Below are positions 43,273 to 51,846 of a stretch of 64,000 nucleotides of DNA, piece by piece. The notes beneath the pieces were generated by a model that worked only from the letters and a program-made list of their open reading frames with translations, ran no database searches and was not told the origin of the DNA. The DNA is taken from assembly GCA_016125265.1 (NCBI GenBank), contig WGMC01000036.1, positions 93,074 to 157,073 on the forward strand. The letters run 5' to 3'. Every line of letters starts with the position of its first letter. The first letter of the stretch is position 1. The stretch comes from Planctomycetaceae bacterium. Its GTDB lineage: Bacteria > Planctomycetota > UBA1135 > GCA-002686595. The translations under genes and the position numbers were made by a program.

Positions 43273-43548
43273 TCAGGCGTTCGACGCGCAGTGCAGTTCC
43301 TTGTCGGCGAGGTGCGCTTCCAAGTAGTTCGCGCAGCCTTCGAGCGTCGCCAACTCCTTGTAGTCGGCCTCGGGCACCTGGACGCCGTAGAGCTTGCGCA
43401 GCTCCATGACGATGTCGAGGAAGTCCATGGAGTCGAGCTCGATCTGGTCGCGGAGGCGCACCTTGGGATCCAAGTTGCCCAGGTCCTCGTCCGGGGCGAT
43501 CTGGGAAATGATGTCCTTGATGGCGATGGCGATTTCGTCGCGGGTCAT
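43273..43548 (-). CDS. Acyl carrier protein
   Basis: This 91-residue acyl carrier protein has the four-helix outline and the phosphopantetheine attachment site DSMDFLDIV, with Ser40 as the modified residue. The surroundings are acidic (QIAPDEDLGNL), as in other ACPs. It is encoded between a ketoacyl synthase and two flavoproteins, away from the usual fabD-fabG-acpP-fabF order, which suggests a specialised carrier. The C-terminus (HCASNA) is unusual in having a Cys. Confidence 0.88.
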   Translation of the reverse strand: MTRDEIAIAIKDIISQIAPDEDLGNLDPKVRLRDQIELDSMDFLDIVMELRKLYGVQVPEADYKELATLEGCANYLEAHLADKELHCASNA

Positions 43549-43596
43549 GGCGCAGGGGGTGGCTATTGGGGGTCGGGACGCGGAAGGGAAGTGGGG

Positions 43597-44835
43597 TCAC
43601 TCCGCCGGCCGTTCGACGATCACGGCGGAGTTGATGCCGAGCATGCCGAAGGACATGTTCAGGATGTGGTGTTGGTCCGGGACGGACTTGGGTGCGTCGA
43701 GCACCAGCCCGTTCAGCTCGCACTCGGGATCGAGTTCCTCGACGCCGATCGTGGGATGCACGTAGCCGTCGCGGAACCCGGTTAAGTTGCCGGCCAGTTC
43801 GAGCGCACCGGCTGCGCCCATGGCGTGCCCGATGAAGCTCTTGGTGTTGTTGACGTGCACACGGCGCGAGTCGCCGAACACCGCGCGCACGGCCTTGCAT
43901 TCGACGATGTCGCCCGACGGCGTCGACGTCGCGTGGGTGTTGACGACATCGATCTCGCCGGCGTCGAGGCCCGCGTGTGCGAGCGCCATCCGCATGCAGC
44001 GCTCCTGCCCCAAACTGTCGGGCAGCACGAAGTCCGACGCGTCGGAGTTGACCGCGTAGCCGCGCACGATGGCCAGCACGTCGGCGCCGCGCCGCTGGGC
44101 GTCCTCGAGCCTCTCGAGCGTGAAGAGGCAGCCGCCCTCGCTGACCACGATGCCGTTGCGGGCGCGGTCGAAGGGCCGCGACACGCGCGTGGGATCGGGA
44201 TGGCTGCCGAGGGCGCCCTGGGCGTGGAACGACGCGAAGATCCCGAAGGCGCGGGGGCTCTCGGAAACGCCGCCGGCGATCGCCAGATCGACGATGCCGA
44301 GCTGCAGCATCTGCACCCCTTGGATCAGGCCCAAGTTGCCCGCGGCGCAGGCGCCGCCCAGGCAGTACGCGGGACCCGTGATGCCGAGGGAGAGTGTGAC
44401 CTCTCCGGCCGGGTTGTTGGCAACGGTGCGCGGGTTGTGGTGGTGGGACCAGTAGCGCACGTCGTTCTGGTACTGCGCGAGGTTCAACACCTCGGTCTCC
44501 GTCTCCACGTTGCCGTGTTCGGTCGTGCCGATGTAGATGCCTACGCGGCTCCGATCGCGGGCCTCGAGGGAAAGCCCCGCGTGGGCCAGCGCCTCGTGGG
44601 CGCACCACACGGAGATCGAGCCCGCGCGTGTGCCGCGGCGCAGCTCCTTCTTCGACTGGTGGCGCAAGGGATCGAAGTCGCAGATGCCCGCCACGGTCTC
44701 GCCAAAGACCGGAATGGTCCACGGGCGGACGCCGCTCTTCCCCGACAGGAGGGCCGCGCGGTACTCCGCCAGCGAACTGCCGTTGGGGCTGGCGAGCCCC
44801 ACGCCAGTGATGGCCACGGTGGGCAGTTGGCTCAC
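43597..44835 (-). CDS. Beta-ketoacyl-ACP synthase, FabF-like
   Basis: This 412-residue elongating ketoacyl synthase has the catalytic set Cys163 (CLGGACAAGN), His301 (NTHATSTPSGD), Lys332 and His337 (NNTKSFIGHAMGAAG). It would condense malonyl-ACP with an acyl-ACP. The context around the Cys, GGACAAGN, differs from the housekeeping FabF DTACASS, as often seen in specialised synthases. It follows the regulator with a GTGA overlap and precedes the ACP by 48 nt. Confidence 0.87.
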   Translation of the reverse strand: MSQLPTVAITGVGLASPNGSSLAEYRAALLSGKSGVRPWTIPVFGETVAGICDFDPLRHQSKKELRRGTRAGSISVWCAHEALAHAGLSLEARDRSRVGIYIGTTEHGNVETETEVLNLAQYQNDVRYWSHHHNPRTVANNPAGEVTLSLGITGPAYCLGGACAAGNLGLIQGVQMLQLGIVDLAIAGGVSESPRAFGIFASFHAQGALGSHPDPTRVSRPFDRARNGIVVSEGGCLFTLERLEDAQRRGADVLAIVRGYAVNSDASDFVLPDSLGQERCMRMALAHAGLDAGEIDVVNTHATSTPSGDIVECKAVRAVFGDSRRVHVNNTKSFIGHAMGAAGALELAGNLTGFRDGYVHPTIGVEELDPECELNGLVLDAPKSVPDQHHILNMSFGMLGINSAVIVERPAE

Positions 44836-45533
44836 TTCGTGGCCTCGTCGTCGGACTCGGGTGCCTGAGGATCGCCGTCCTCTTGGTCCGCGTGTTTGGC
44901 GCGCTTCGTGCCGCCCGGGTCCGCGGGGCCCTGGAAGAGTGTGCGCGGCGCCCCGAGCCCCACCGTGAGGGCCGCTTGGATCGCCCGCGACAAGATCGAC
45001 TGGCTGTCCCCCAAGGCGTTTGCGACGGCGCTCACGAGCAACTTCATCAGCGCGTCGGCGATCTCGCAGGCCGAGATGATCGAGCGCAGCGTCAAGACAC
45101 GCGGATCGCGCTCGCCGTAGCGCTTTTGGATGTAGGAGAGCGCCCGATCCGCGGTCTGGCGGAACTGCTGGAACGCGACCTGTTCGCGGCGGCGCAGGAT
45201 CGTGGCCGCGATGCTCAGCGCGTTGCCGACGGGCGCGTGCAAGTGGCAGCGGCGTTGGCTGTCGAAGTGGCTCGTGATCGCGCCCCATTCGAGAAGCTCG
45301 CTCAGCGTCGTGCTGGTGGCCCCTTGGCTGATCTCGAGGGTGCCGGAGATCTCGCGGCTCGACAGCGGGCGCTCGGACAGCACGAGCAGGCCCCAGATGC
45401 GTCCCTGGATGCGCTTGAAGCCAAACGTCTTGAAGAACTGCTCGAAGGTGGGCAGTTCGGCGGCGAGGGCGGGGTCCAGGGGGTGGAGTTCGCCCTCGGC
45501 GGATTCGACGGGGGTGGGTAGGGAGGGCGCCAT
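44832..45533 (-). CDS. GbsR/MarR-type transcriptional regulator
   Basis: This regulator has an N-terminal winged helix (FFKTFGFKRIQGRIWGLLVL, then PLSSREISGTLEISQGATSTT) typical of GbsR-like MarR relatives, and a helical C-terminal half. The acidic tail ends DDEATK. It is first in the acyl/Ole operon and overlaps the ketoacyl synthase gene (GTGA). ATG 45533 is used because the stretch between it and an earlier in-frame ATG at 45596 contains an AT-rich near-palindrome that looks like an operator; with the earlier start the protein would have 254 residues. Such proteins are often autorepressors. The effector is unknown. Confidence 0.8.
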   Translation of the reverse strand: MAPSLPTPVESAEGELHPLDPALAAELPTFEQFFKTFGFKRIQGRIWGLLVLSERPLSSREISGTLEISQGATSTTLSELLEWGAITSHFDSQRRCHLHAPVGNALSIAATILRRREQVAFQQFRQTADRALSYIQKRYGERDPRVLTLRSIISACEIADALMKLLVSAVANALGDSQSILSRAIQAALTVGLGAPRTLFQGPADPGGTKRAKHADQEDGDPQAPESDDEATK

Positions 45534-45553
45534 GGCGGGTTCAGCGAAACCAG

Positions 45554-45577
45554 AGATATCAGAGATTTCAGATATCT
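45554..45577 (-). promoter_or_regulatory. Putative operator: 24-bp near-palindrome at the operon start
   Basis: AGATATC at 45554 and GATATCT at 45571 are perfect inverted repeats separated by 10 bp. Including the spacer, 10 of 12 base pairs are symmetrical. The surrounding sequence is strikingly AT-rich in a very GC-rich genome. It lies just upstream of ATG 45533 of the GbsR/MarR-type gene, so it could bind that regulator and overlap the operon promoter. Confidence 0.55.
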
Positions 45578-45723
45578 TAGGGCGGGCGCCCTTCATGCCA
45601 CAGGGGGGCAGGCCTTGTCCAGGGTCCCCGCGGGAAACCGGGGCGAGGACCCATGGCGGGGTCCCGGCGCGGCGGCCGGGCGCTCTCCGAGGGCTCGGCC
45701 GGGGCTCGGCGCCTGGAACGAGC

Positions 45724-45754
45724 GCGGGCGGGCCGGCGATGCCGACCCGCCCGC
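45724..45754 (-). terminator. Strong hairpin after the secreted-protein gene
   Basis: GCGGGCGGGCCGGC (45724-45737) pairs with GCCGACCCGCCCGC (45741-45754) around the loop GAT, with one mismatch in 14 pairs. It begins 38 bp downstream of the stop of the 948-residue protein on the minus strand. A second palindrome, CGGGCCCCGGGGGCCCG (45761-45777), lies between. No T-run follows, as is common for GC-rich terminators. The fit is structural only. Confidence 0.55.
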
Positions 45755-45791
45755 GCGGTGCGGGCCCCGGGGGCCCGAAGGGACGCTCAGA

Positions 45792-48638
45792 TCACTGGAT
45801 CGTGATCGTGCCGTCGATCTCCTCGGTCAGGGACAGGCCCGTGTCGAAACGCTGCACACGCAGGTTCGTGGCCGAGCCGAAGATCGGGAAGAAGTTCGGC
45901 AGGCCGCCCGAGTCCGCCATCACGTAGTCCGCCGTCTGTACGAACTGCGCGGGGGTGTAGGTCAAGGGGTGCCACATGTTGAGGTTGATGTACCCCGTGA
46001 GCGGGTTGATCATGAACCAGCCGTTCGGCGGGATGATGAAACCGAACTCGAGGATCAGGTCCGTCGAGTTGTTGATGATCGTCAACAGGCCGTTGTTCCA
46101 CTGGGTGCGGATCACCGGCTTGGTGAAGTCGAAGCCGCCGGCCTTCAGCTTGTCGTCCAAGCTGCCCCAGGGGGAGCCGAACGCGCCGGCGCGGTAGGAG
46201 ATGGTCGCGGACGTCGCCGCGTTCATCTCGTCGTGCAAGCCGCGCATGGTGTAGTACTCCTTGATCTGCTGGGCCCAGGTCAGGAAGTCGTCGCCGTTCG
46301 CCTGCTTCGACACGGTCATCATGTAGCCGTTGTGGCCGTAGCTCATCTGGGCGGCGCGCAGCTCGTCCAGGGCCTCGTCGGAGATGGGGAAGCCCACCGC
46401 GACCGGGTCCTGGGCGAAGAAGCGGGTGTACTGACCCATGCCGAAAAGACCCGGCATCTTGGGGCGCACGACGTTGATCTCGAAGTCCGGGATGATCGCG
46501 GCGTTGGAGCCGGCGAACTGGGGGTCGGTGGGCGGGCCGCCGGTCGCGAGGGTGCGCCAGATGCCGTCCACGTAGCCCATGTAGAAGGTGTCGAAGCGCA
46601 GCTTCGGATCGAAGAAGCTGCCCTCGGCGACGATCGGGCCGTCGACGATCTCCGAAGCCCGGCGGAACAGGTTCTTGTAGCTGTTCACGGCCTCGCCGAT
46701 CGTGTTGTCGTTGACCGAACGCGCGTCCAGGGAGATGTTCCCCTGGTTCTGGTTGCCGGCCGTGTTGACCAGGTCGGGCGCGGCGATGGTCATCACGTCG
46801 AAGTAGTTCGCGTTGACCAGGTAGCGGTTGACCATTTCCTCGCCTTCGCGCTCGAAGTGCAGGATGGAGCGCTTCGGCGACAGGAGGCGGGTGTTGTAGA
46901 GACCGCCGTCCGGGTTGTCGAAGTCGATCAAAATGCCGAAGCCGAGGCGGTAGCTGCCGTTGGCCAGCTTGACCGCGTCGCCGAAGTTCTTCTCGTTGCC
47001 GGGGGTCTCAGAGTAGTTCGGGTTGTCGTCGAAACCCTGGGCCTGGTCGAGGCTGTAGAAGTCCGTGTAGAGCGCGACGCGCCAACCGGCGAGCACCATG
47101 TTGCGGCACATCAGGAAGAACTGCTGGTCCGTGCCGCCCTTGGGGCTGGCGGGCACGTGCGTGGTGGCCCGGCGGTTCTGGCCGAAGTTCATCCACTGCA
47201 CCTTCCAGGCCAGAACGTCGTCGAAGCCCCAGCCCTTCATGCGCGCGCGGTTGGCGTCGTCGCGCACGTAGGCGTCGATCGTGTTGGTCTCACCGGAGAA
47301 GGCGATGCCGATCAGGTCCTTGAAGGCGTCCGCCTGCGGCGAGCGTCCCGCGGAGGTGTCGACGAAGCAGTCGCGAATCGTCGGGCTCAGCGTCACCCAG
47401 CCCGTTTCGTTGACCGGGATCGTCGTGCCGTCGCTGAGGGCCGACTTGCGCATGATCTCGGTGTACTGGTACTGGGTCGAGCTCGACGGGTTGAAGTTGG
47501 CCGGCGAGTGGGTCTGCGAGTGCGAGCGGAACAGGTCGATGAAGGTCGACACGAACCACTGGCCGTTCAGCAGCGTGACGCCGACCTGGTCCATGTAGGG
47601 GATGCGCAGGGGCTCGCGGGTGACCGCCGTGGGGGTCTGCACCACGCCCAGCACGAAGCCGCCGTAGGTATTGTCCGCGGTTTCGGTTGCCTGCAGGCTG
47701 CGGCCGTGCACCTCGAGGGAGCGCCCTTGCAGGCGGAACTCGTGCCGGCGGCGCAGGGTCACGTTGCCACCGGTTTGCACCGGAACGACGTCCTGGAACT
47801 CCATCCACACCGTGCCGCTGTCGATGCCGTGCCCGGTCAGCGTGTGGGTGCCGAGGTTTTGGAACACCGAGGGGCCGAGGAGGGAGGGGTTCCCGCCCTG
47901 CTTGTAGAGGAAGCCGCCCTGGCGCACCGGGTAGTAGCCGGTCTGCGTCTCGCGGATCTCGATCGTGCCGCGCTGCACGGCCAGGCTCGAGAGGGAGATC
48001 TCGTACTCGGTGATGTCCGGGCCGCTCTGGTGGCGGAACAGGTAGCGGTTCGTCGGCACGTCGAAGAAGGTCGACGTGGTGCCCGGCGCCTGGGCGCCGA
48101 GGGGGAACAGGAAGTCGTCGTACGTGACCGGCGGTTGCAGGAAACGCAGCCGGATCAGGTCTGAGCTGGTGATCGGGAAGCTGGGGTCGAGGAGGTCCAC
48201 CGTGAACACCTGCGTCGGCAGGGTGACCGCGGGGGCCGTGGCGGCGGGAAGCGGATACGCACCCGCGATCTTCAACGTCGACGGGACCGCCAGCGTCGCG
48301 ACGGAGCCCGGATCGAGCCACAAGCTCAAGGACGGTGACAGGGGGATCGGCGCCGGCAGGGACGTCGCCGCGAAGGCGAAGATCACGAACTGGGTGCCGG
48401 CGAGGGGCAAACTCTGCTGGTGGGTCAGACCGGGCAGGGAGAACTCGAGGGTGAACGGCTTGCCGAAGTAGGTTTCGTAGAGATTGGCTGCAGGCCCGTC
48501 CGGGGTGTTCGAGGGCACGGGTTCAACACCCTGGGCCCAGGCGGTGGCGGGAACGGCGGCGACTGCGGCCGTCACGGCCAACGCTTTGGCGAAGCGGGCA
48601 AGGACGGATCGGTCGGGGCGTACGTTGGGTAGCGGCAT
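45792..48638 (-). CDS. Large secreted protein of unknown function
   Basis: This 948-residue protein has a Sec signal peptide ending ATAWA-QG near residue 37. The mature part is rich in aromatic residues, Asn and Thr, with beta-like N-terminal segments (FTLEFSLPGLTHQQSLPL) and a middle region such as RMKGWGFDDVLAWKVQWMNF and LAGWRVALYTDFYSLDQAQG. The middle region could be a TIM-barrel or similar hydrolase domain, but I do not recognise a family. ATG 48638 was chosen because it gives the signal peptide; an in-frame start at 48815 would add 59 unlikely residues. It is not obviously linked to the Ole genes on either side. Confidence 0.7.
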   Translation of the reverse strand: MPLPNVRPDRSVLARFAKALAVTAAVAAVPATAWAQGVEPVPSNTPDGPAANLYETYFGKPFTLEFSLPGLTHQQSLPLAGTQFVIFAFAATSLPAPIPLSPSLSLWLDPGSVATLAVPSTLKIAGAYPLPAATAPAVTLPTQVFTVDLLDPSFPITSSDLIRLRFLQPPVTYDDFLFPLGAQAPGTTSTFFDVPTNRYLFRHQSGPDITEYEISLSSLAVQRGTIEIRETQTGYYPVRQGGFLYKQGGNPSLLGPSVFQNLGTHTLTGHGIDSGTVWMEFQDVVPVQTGGNVTLRRRHEFRLQGRSLEVHGRSLQATETADNTYGGFVLGVVQTPTAVTREPLRIPYMDQVGVTLLNGQWFVSTFIDLFRSHSQTHSPANFNPSSSTQYQYTEIMRKSALSDGTTIPVNETGWVTLSPTIRDCFVDTSAGRSPQADAFKDLIGIAFSGETNTIDAYVRDDANRARMKGWGFDDVLAWKVQWMNFGQNRRATTHVPASPKGGTDQQFFLMCRNMVLAGWRVALYTDFYSLDQAQGFDDNPNYSETPGNEKNFGDAVKLANGSYRLGFGILIDFDNPDGGLYNTRLLSPKRSILHFEREGEEMVNRYLVNANYFDVMTIAAPDLVNTAGNQNQGNISLDARSVNDNTIGEAVNSYKNLFRRASEIVDGPIVAEGSFFDPKLRFDTFYMGYVDGIWRTLATGGPPTDPQFAGSNAAIIPDFEINVVRPKMPGLFGMGQYTRFFAQDPVAVGFPISDEALDELRAAQMSYGHNGYMMTVSKQANGDDFLTWAQQIKEYYTMRGLHDEMNAATSATISYRAGAFGSPWGSLDDKLKAGGFDFTKPVIRTQWNNGLLTIINNSTDLILEFGFIIPPNGWFMINPLTGYINLNMWHPLTYTPAQFVQTADYVMADSGGLPNFFPIFGSATNLRVQRFDTGLSLTEEIDGTITIQ

Positions 48639-48945
48639 GGTGGGCGTGGGGACTGGAGGCGCGCGCGGCGCCGAGCAAAGGGCACGACCCGACCGCCGGT
48701 CCCTGGGGAGGGCTTGGAGGGGGTCGGGGCGGCCCGCATGGGGACAGGCGGGGATCCGTGAATACGATAGAGCATTCCCGGAGACCGTGCGGGCTGGGAC
48801 GGGCCGCAGCGCCAAAGGTTCCCCGAACCCGAGCCGCCGGGACCGCGCGTGGGGCCGAAGAGGCTGCCCCCGAGCTGCGCGGGCGCGGCTGGGCCCTGCC
48901 CGGGGACCCCAGGGGCCGCTTGTCCCAGGAAGGGGCCCCGCGCGA
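48639..48945. other. Intergenic region between oleA and the secreted-protein gene
   Basis: No gene is supported. The region should contain the promoter of the secreted-protein gene on the minus strand; TATCGT near 48766-48771 (minus strand) is a possible -10 element in an otherwise GC-rich stretch. Near the oleA stop, CGGGG at 48901 and CCCCG at 48936 could form an imperfect terminator hairpin. Neither is secure. Confidence 0.3.
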
Positions 48946-49992
48946 TCAGATTCGGGGCCGCTCCACTCCCAGCATCAGGCACGAGAGCCCGCTCCCGATG
49001 CCGAGCGCCCCCACACGTTGCCCCGGCGCCACGTGGCCGGATTCGAGGGCCTGCGCCAGGGTCAGGGGGAGCGAGACGGACCCCATGTTGCCGAGGTGCT
49101 CGACGGTCGGGTAGTCCCGCGCGGGGTCGACACCGAGGGCCTCCAGCAGGGCGCGACGGTGCGCCACACCGACCTGGTGCGTGACGATGCGCTCGGGCGG
49201 GGAGCCTTCCCAGCCGAGCTCTCGGAGGAAAAGCGGCCAGGTGCGGCGCGCCAGGTCGATGCCGGCGACGAGCAGCGCCTCGGAGTCCGTTTCCATGAGG
49301 GGCCCGCCCCCACCTTCCGGCCGGTCGCCGTGGCACAGCACGTGGTGCTCGGTGGCGGCTTGCACCTTGCCGCCGAGGAGCCGCGGCGCGTGGGGAGCCC
49401 GCGATCCGGGCACGAGGACCGCCGCCGCCGCGCCCGAGCCGATCGTCAGGGACGCAAACGCGCGTTTGAGCTCTTCCTTGCCGATGCGGGGGTCCGCCAG
49501 GAGGGCGGCGATGGTCTCCTCCACGAGGGGCCGCCCGTCCTCGCACGCCACCACTAGCGCGCATTGGATCTGCCCCGCGTCGATCTGTGCCGCCGCCACG
49601 AGCAGCCCGTTCGCAAAACCCAGGCAGGCGTTCGAGAGGTCGAAAAGGAGCGCGTCCGCCGACAGCCCCAGCCCGTGGTGGACCACCGACGCCGTCGCGG
49701 GTTCGAGGAAGTCGCGGCACACGCTGGCGTGCACCAGGAGCTCGACCTCGCCCGGCGCGACATGGGCGCGTTCGAGTGCCAGCCGACCCGCGTCGGTCGC
49801 CGGGCCCGACGGACGTGTGCCGGCGGGCCAGAAGCGCCGCTCGCGGATGCCGCTCATCAGCTCCAGCCGGCCGCGGCGCAGGCGCAGGCGGTCGTAGAGC
49901 GGGGTGAGCCGTTCTTCGAGCCCGTCCGAGGGGACCCGTTCCTCGGGGAGCAGCCAGGAGAGGCCCGCGAGGCGCACGTCGGCGAAGCGCAT
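48946..49992 (-). CDS. oleA: OleA-like acyl-CoA condensing enzyme (thiolase superfamily)
   Basis: This 348-residue thiolase-fold enzyme matches OleA, which joins two fatty acyl-CoAs head to head into a 2-alkyl-3-oxo acid. The key residues seen are Glu97 (VCRDFLEPATA), nucleophile Cys123 (SNACLGFANG), His273 (THQVGVAHR) and Asn303 (LGNMGSVSLP). The Glu-Cys spacing of 26 and the His-Asn spacing of 30 equal those I recall for the Xanthomonas enzyme (E117, C143, H285, N315). RLELMSGIRERRFW is also OleA-like, so a FabH role is unlikely. It is transcribed alone, divergently from dinB, about 10 kb from oleB and oleC. Confidence 0.9.
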   Translation of the reverse strand: MRFADVRLAGLSWLLPEERVPSDGLEERLTPLYDRLRLRRGRLELMSGIRERRFWPAGTRPSGPATDAGRLALERAHVAPGEVELLVHASVCRDFLEPATASVVHHGLGLSADALLFDLSNACLGFANGLLVAAAQIDAGQIQCALVVACEDGRPLVEETIAALLADPRIGKEELKRAFASLTIGSGAAAAVLVPGSRAPHAPRLLGGKVQAATEHHVLCHGDRPEGGGGPLMETDSEALLVAGIDLARRTWPLFLRELGWEGSPPERIVTHQVGVAHRRALLEALGVDPARDYPTVEHLGNMGSVSLPLTLAQALESGHVAPGQRVGALGIGSGLSCLMLGVERPRI

Positions 49993-50040
49993 GGGGCGGG
50001 GAGTCTACCCGGAGCGGGGGGGCGTAGACTCTTCCGTGCG

Positions 50041-51240
50041 GTGAGCGCCCCCGGACCCTCGATCCTGCATGTGGACATGGACGCCTTCTATGCGTCCGTG
50101 GAGCTGCGCGAGCGGCCCGAGCTCGCTGGCCGACCGGTGTGTGTGGGGGGAGCCGCCGCGGGCCGCGGGGTGATCGCCGCCGCGTCGTACGCCGCGCGTG
50201 CCTTCGGGGTGCGTTCGGCGATGCCGACCGCGCGCGCCCAGGCCCTGTGTCCGGACTTGGTGCTGTTGCCGCCCAACTTCGATCTCTACACGGCGGTCAG
50301 CCGCGAGATCATGGCGATCTTTCGGCGTTACACACCGCTCGTGGAGCCCCTGTCGCTCGACGAGGCGTTCTTGGACGTGCGCGGCACCGAGCGCCTCTTC
50401 GGAGACGCCGTCGCCGTCGGGCGCGCGATCAAGTCGGACGTGTTGCGCGAGACGGGGCTCGTCGCGTCGGTCGGCGTGGCGCCCTCGAAGTTCCTCGCGA
50501 AACTCGCGTCCGACCTCGACAAACCCGACGGCTTCCGCGTGGTGTTCGCCGAGGAGGTGCGCGCGCTGCTCGACCCGCTGCCCGTGTCGAAGATCTTCGG
50601 AGTGGGCGAGCGCACCGCGAAACGACTCGAATCGCTGGGTGTGCACACGATCGGACAGCTCGCGAGCCTGTCGCGCGCCGACGTGCAGCGGCGCTTCGGC
50701 GCCTCGGGGCTTTGGATCCACGATCTGGCCCATGGGATCGACGAGCGTCGTGTCAGCACCAATCGCGTCGAGAAGAGCCACGGCAAGGAGCGCACCTTCG
50801 AACAGGACGTCGTCGATCGCGAGGACCTGCGGAGGCGTCTCTACGGTTTCGCCGAGGAGGTCGCGTTCGAACTGCGCGACCGCGGGCTGCGGGGCCGCAC
50901 GGTGACGCTGAAGGCCAGGTACCCCGACTTCCACACGATCACACGCTCGCGCACGCTGGACCACGCCACCAACCTCGGGCCGCGCATCTTCGCGGTCGCG
51001 CGCGAGCTCTTCGAGCGCATTCCCTTCGGTCCGCTGCGCCTCCTCGGGATCTCGGTCAGCCATCTCGAGGACGTGCGCGGTCCCGCCCAGGGCCAGCTCT
51101 TCGAAGGTGCCGCCGCGCCGGCACCGGTGGCCGATGGAAGGCTGGAGCGGGCCCAGGCGGGGCTCGACCGCTTGCGCAAGAAGTACGGCGGGCCCCAAGT
51201 GCAAATGGGCACGTCCCTCTCCACACCCGAGCGGCGGTAA
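50041..51240 (+). CDS. dinB: DNA polymerase IV (Y-family)
   Basis: This 399-residue Y-family translesion polymerase copies damaged DNA. Metal-binding acidic residues are visible in ILHVDMDAFYASVE (Asp12) and in SLDEAFLD (Asp107-Glu108). The helix-hairpin-helix region SVGVAPSKFLAKLASDLDKP and the little-finger segment follow. The GTG start at 50041 places the catalytic motif near residue 12. No beta-clamp motif was confidently found at the C-terminus. It is divergent from oleA across 48 bp. Confidence 0.92.
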   Translation: MSAPGPSILHVDMDAFYASVELRERPELAGRPVCVGGAAAGRGVIAAASYAARAFGVRSAMPTARAQALCPDLVLLPPNFDLYTAVSREIMAIFRRYTPLVEPLSLDEAFLDVRGTERLFGDAVAVGRAIKSDVLRETGLVASVGVAPSKFLAKLASDLDKPDGFRVVFAEEVRALLDPLPVSKIFGVGERTAKRLESLGVHTIGQLASLSRADVQRRFGASGLWIHDLAHGIDERRVSTNRVEKSHGKERTFEQDVVDREDLRRRLYGFAEEVAFELRDRGLRGRTVTLKARYPDFHTITRSRTLDHATNLGPRIFAVARELFERIPFGPLRLLGISVSHLEDVRGPAQGQLFEGAAAPAPVADGRLERAQAGLDRLRKKYGGPQVQMGTSLSTPERR

Positions 51241-51263
51241 CACGAACCGCCAGAGCCCCCGCA

Positions 51264-51815
51264 ATGCCCCCGACCGAACCCGCGCTGCTCGAGGCCACGT
51301 TCGACCGACGGCTCGTCTCCTACTACATGCTGCAGACGCTGCTCGTGCTGCTCGTCAGCGTGATCGGCATCCCGCTCATCCCGATCTGGTTGGTCGTCGG
51401 CTGGGGCTTGCACCTCAAGCAGTGGCAGAATCTGGGTGCACAGTTGACGCGCCGCACGCTCAACGTCCGCCGCGGCGTGCTCGTCAAGGTGCAGCAGAGC
51501 ATCCCCCTCGACAAGATCACGGACCTCGCGCTGTACGAGGGCCCCTTGCTGCGTGCGTTCGGCCTCTGCAGCCTGCGCATCGAGACGGCCGGCGGCGGTC
51601 AAGCCAGCGCCACGGGGCAGGCGCTGTTGCCCGCGGTGGTGGGTGCGGAGGCCTTCCGCGACGCGGTGTTGGCCCAGCGCGACCGGCTGGTGCTCGAGGG
51701 CGGCGGCCATGGGCCCGCGATGGACGACGGGGCGCGCGCGGCGTCGGAGCCGGTGCTCGTCGAGATCCGCGACGCGCTGCTCCGCGTGGAGAGCCTGCTC
51801 CAAGGAAAGGGCTGA
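51264..51815 (+). CDS. Membrane protein with a bacterial PH (YdbS/DUF304-like) domain
   Basis: This 183-residue protein has one or two hydrophobic segments (LLVLLVSVIGIPLIPIWLVVG) followed by a PH-like domain of the bPH2 type: RRTLNVRRGVLVKVQQSIPLDKITDLALYEGPLLR (contacts around RRGVL and IPLDKI). Function of the family is not well known. It starts 23 nt after dinB and is probably co-transcribed with it. The C-terminal tail is helical and charged. Confidence 0.75.
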   Translation: MPPTEPALLEATFDRRLVSYYMLQTLLVLLVSVIGIPLIPIWLVVGWGLHLKQWQNLGAQLTRRTLNVRRGVLVKVQQSIPLDKITDLALYEGPLLRAFGLCSLRIETAGGGQASATGQALLPAVVGAEAFRDAVLAQRDRLVLEGGGHGPAMDDGARAASEPVLVEIRDALLRVESLLQGKG

Positions 51816-51846
51816 CCGGCAAATGGACGCGCCGGCAGCCTGTGCC

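Noticed and set aside
39000..45533. Carotenoid biosynthesis operon, because of two phytoene-desaturase-like genes
   Set aside because: No phytoene synthase, prenyl synthase or cyclase is present; the neighbours are fatty-acid-type enzymes and an ACP.
48946..49992. FabH (ketoacyl-ACP synthase III)
   Set aside because: The Glu-Cys and His-Asn spacing and the RLELMSGI and VCRDFLEPATA segments fit OleA better.
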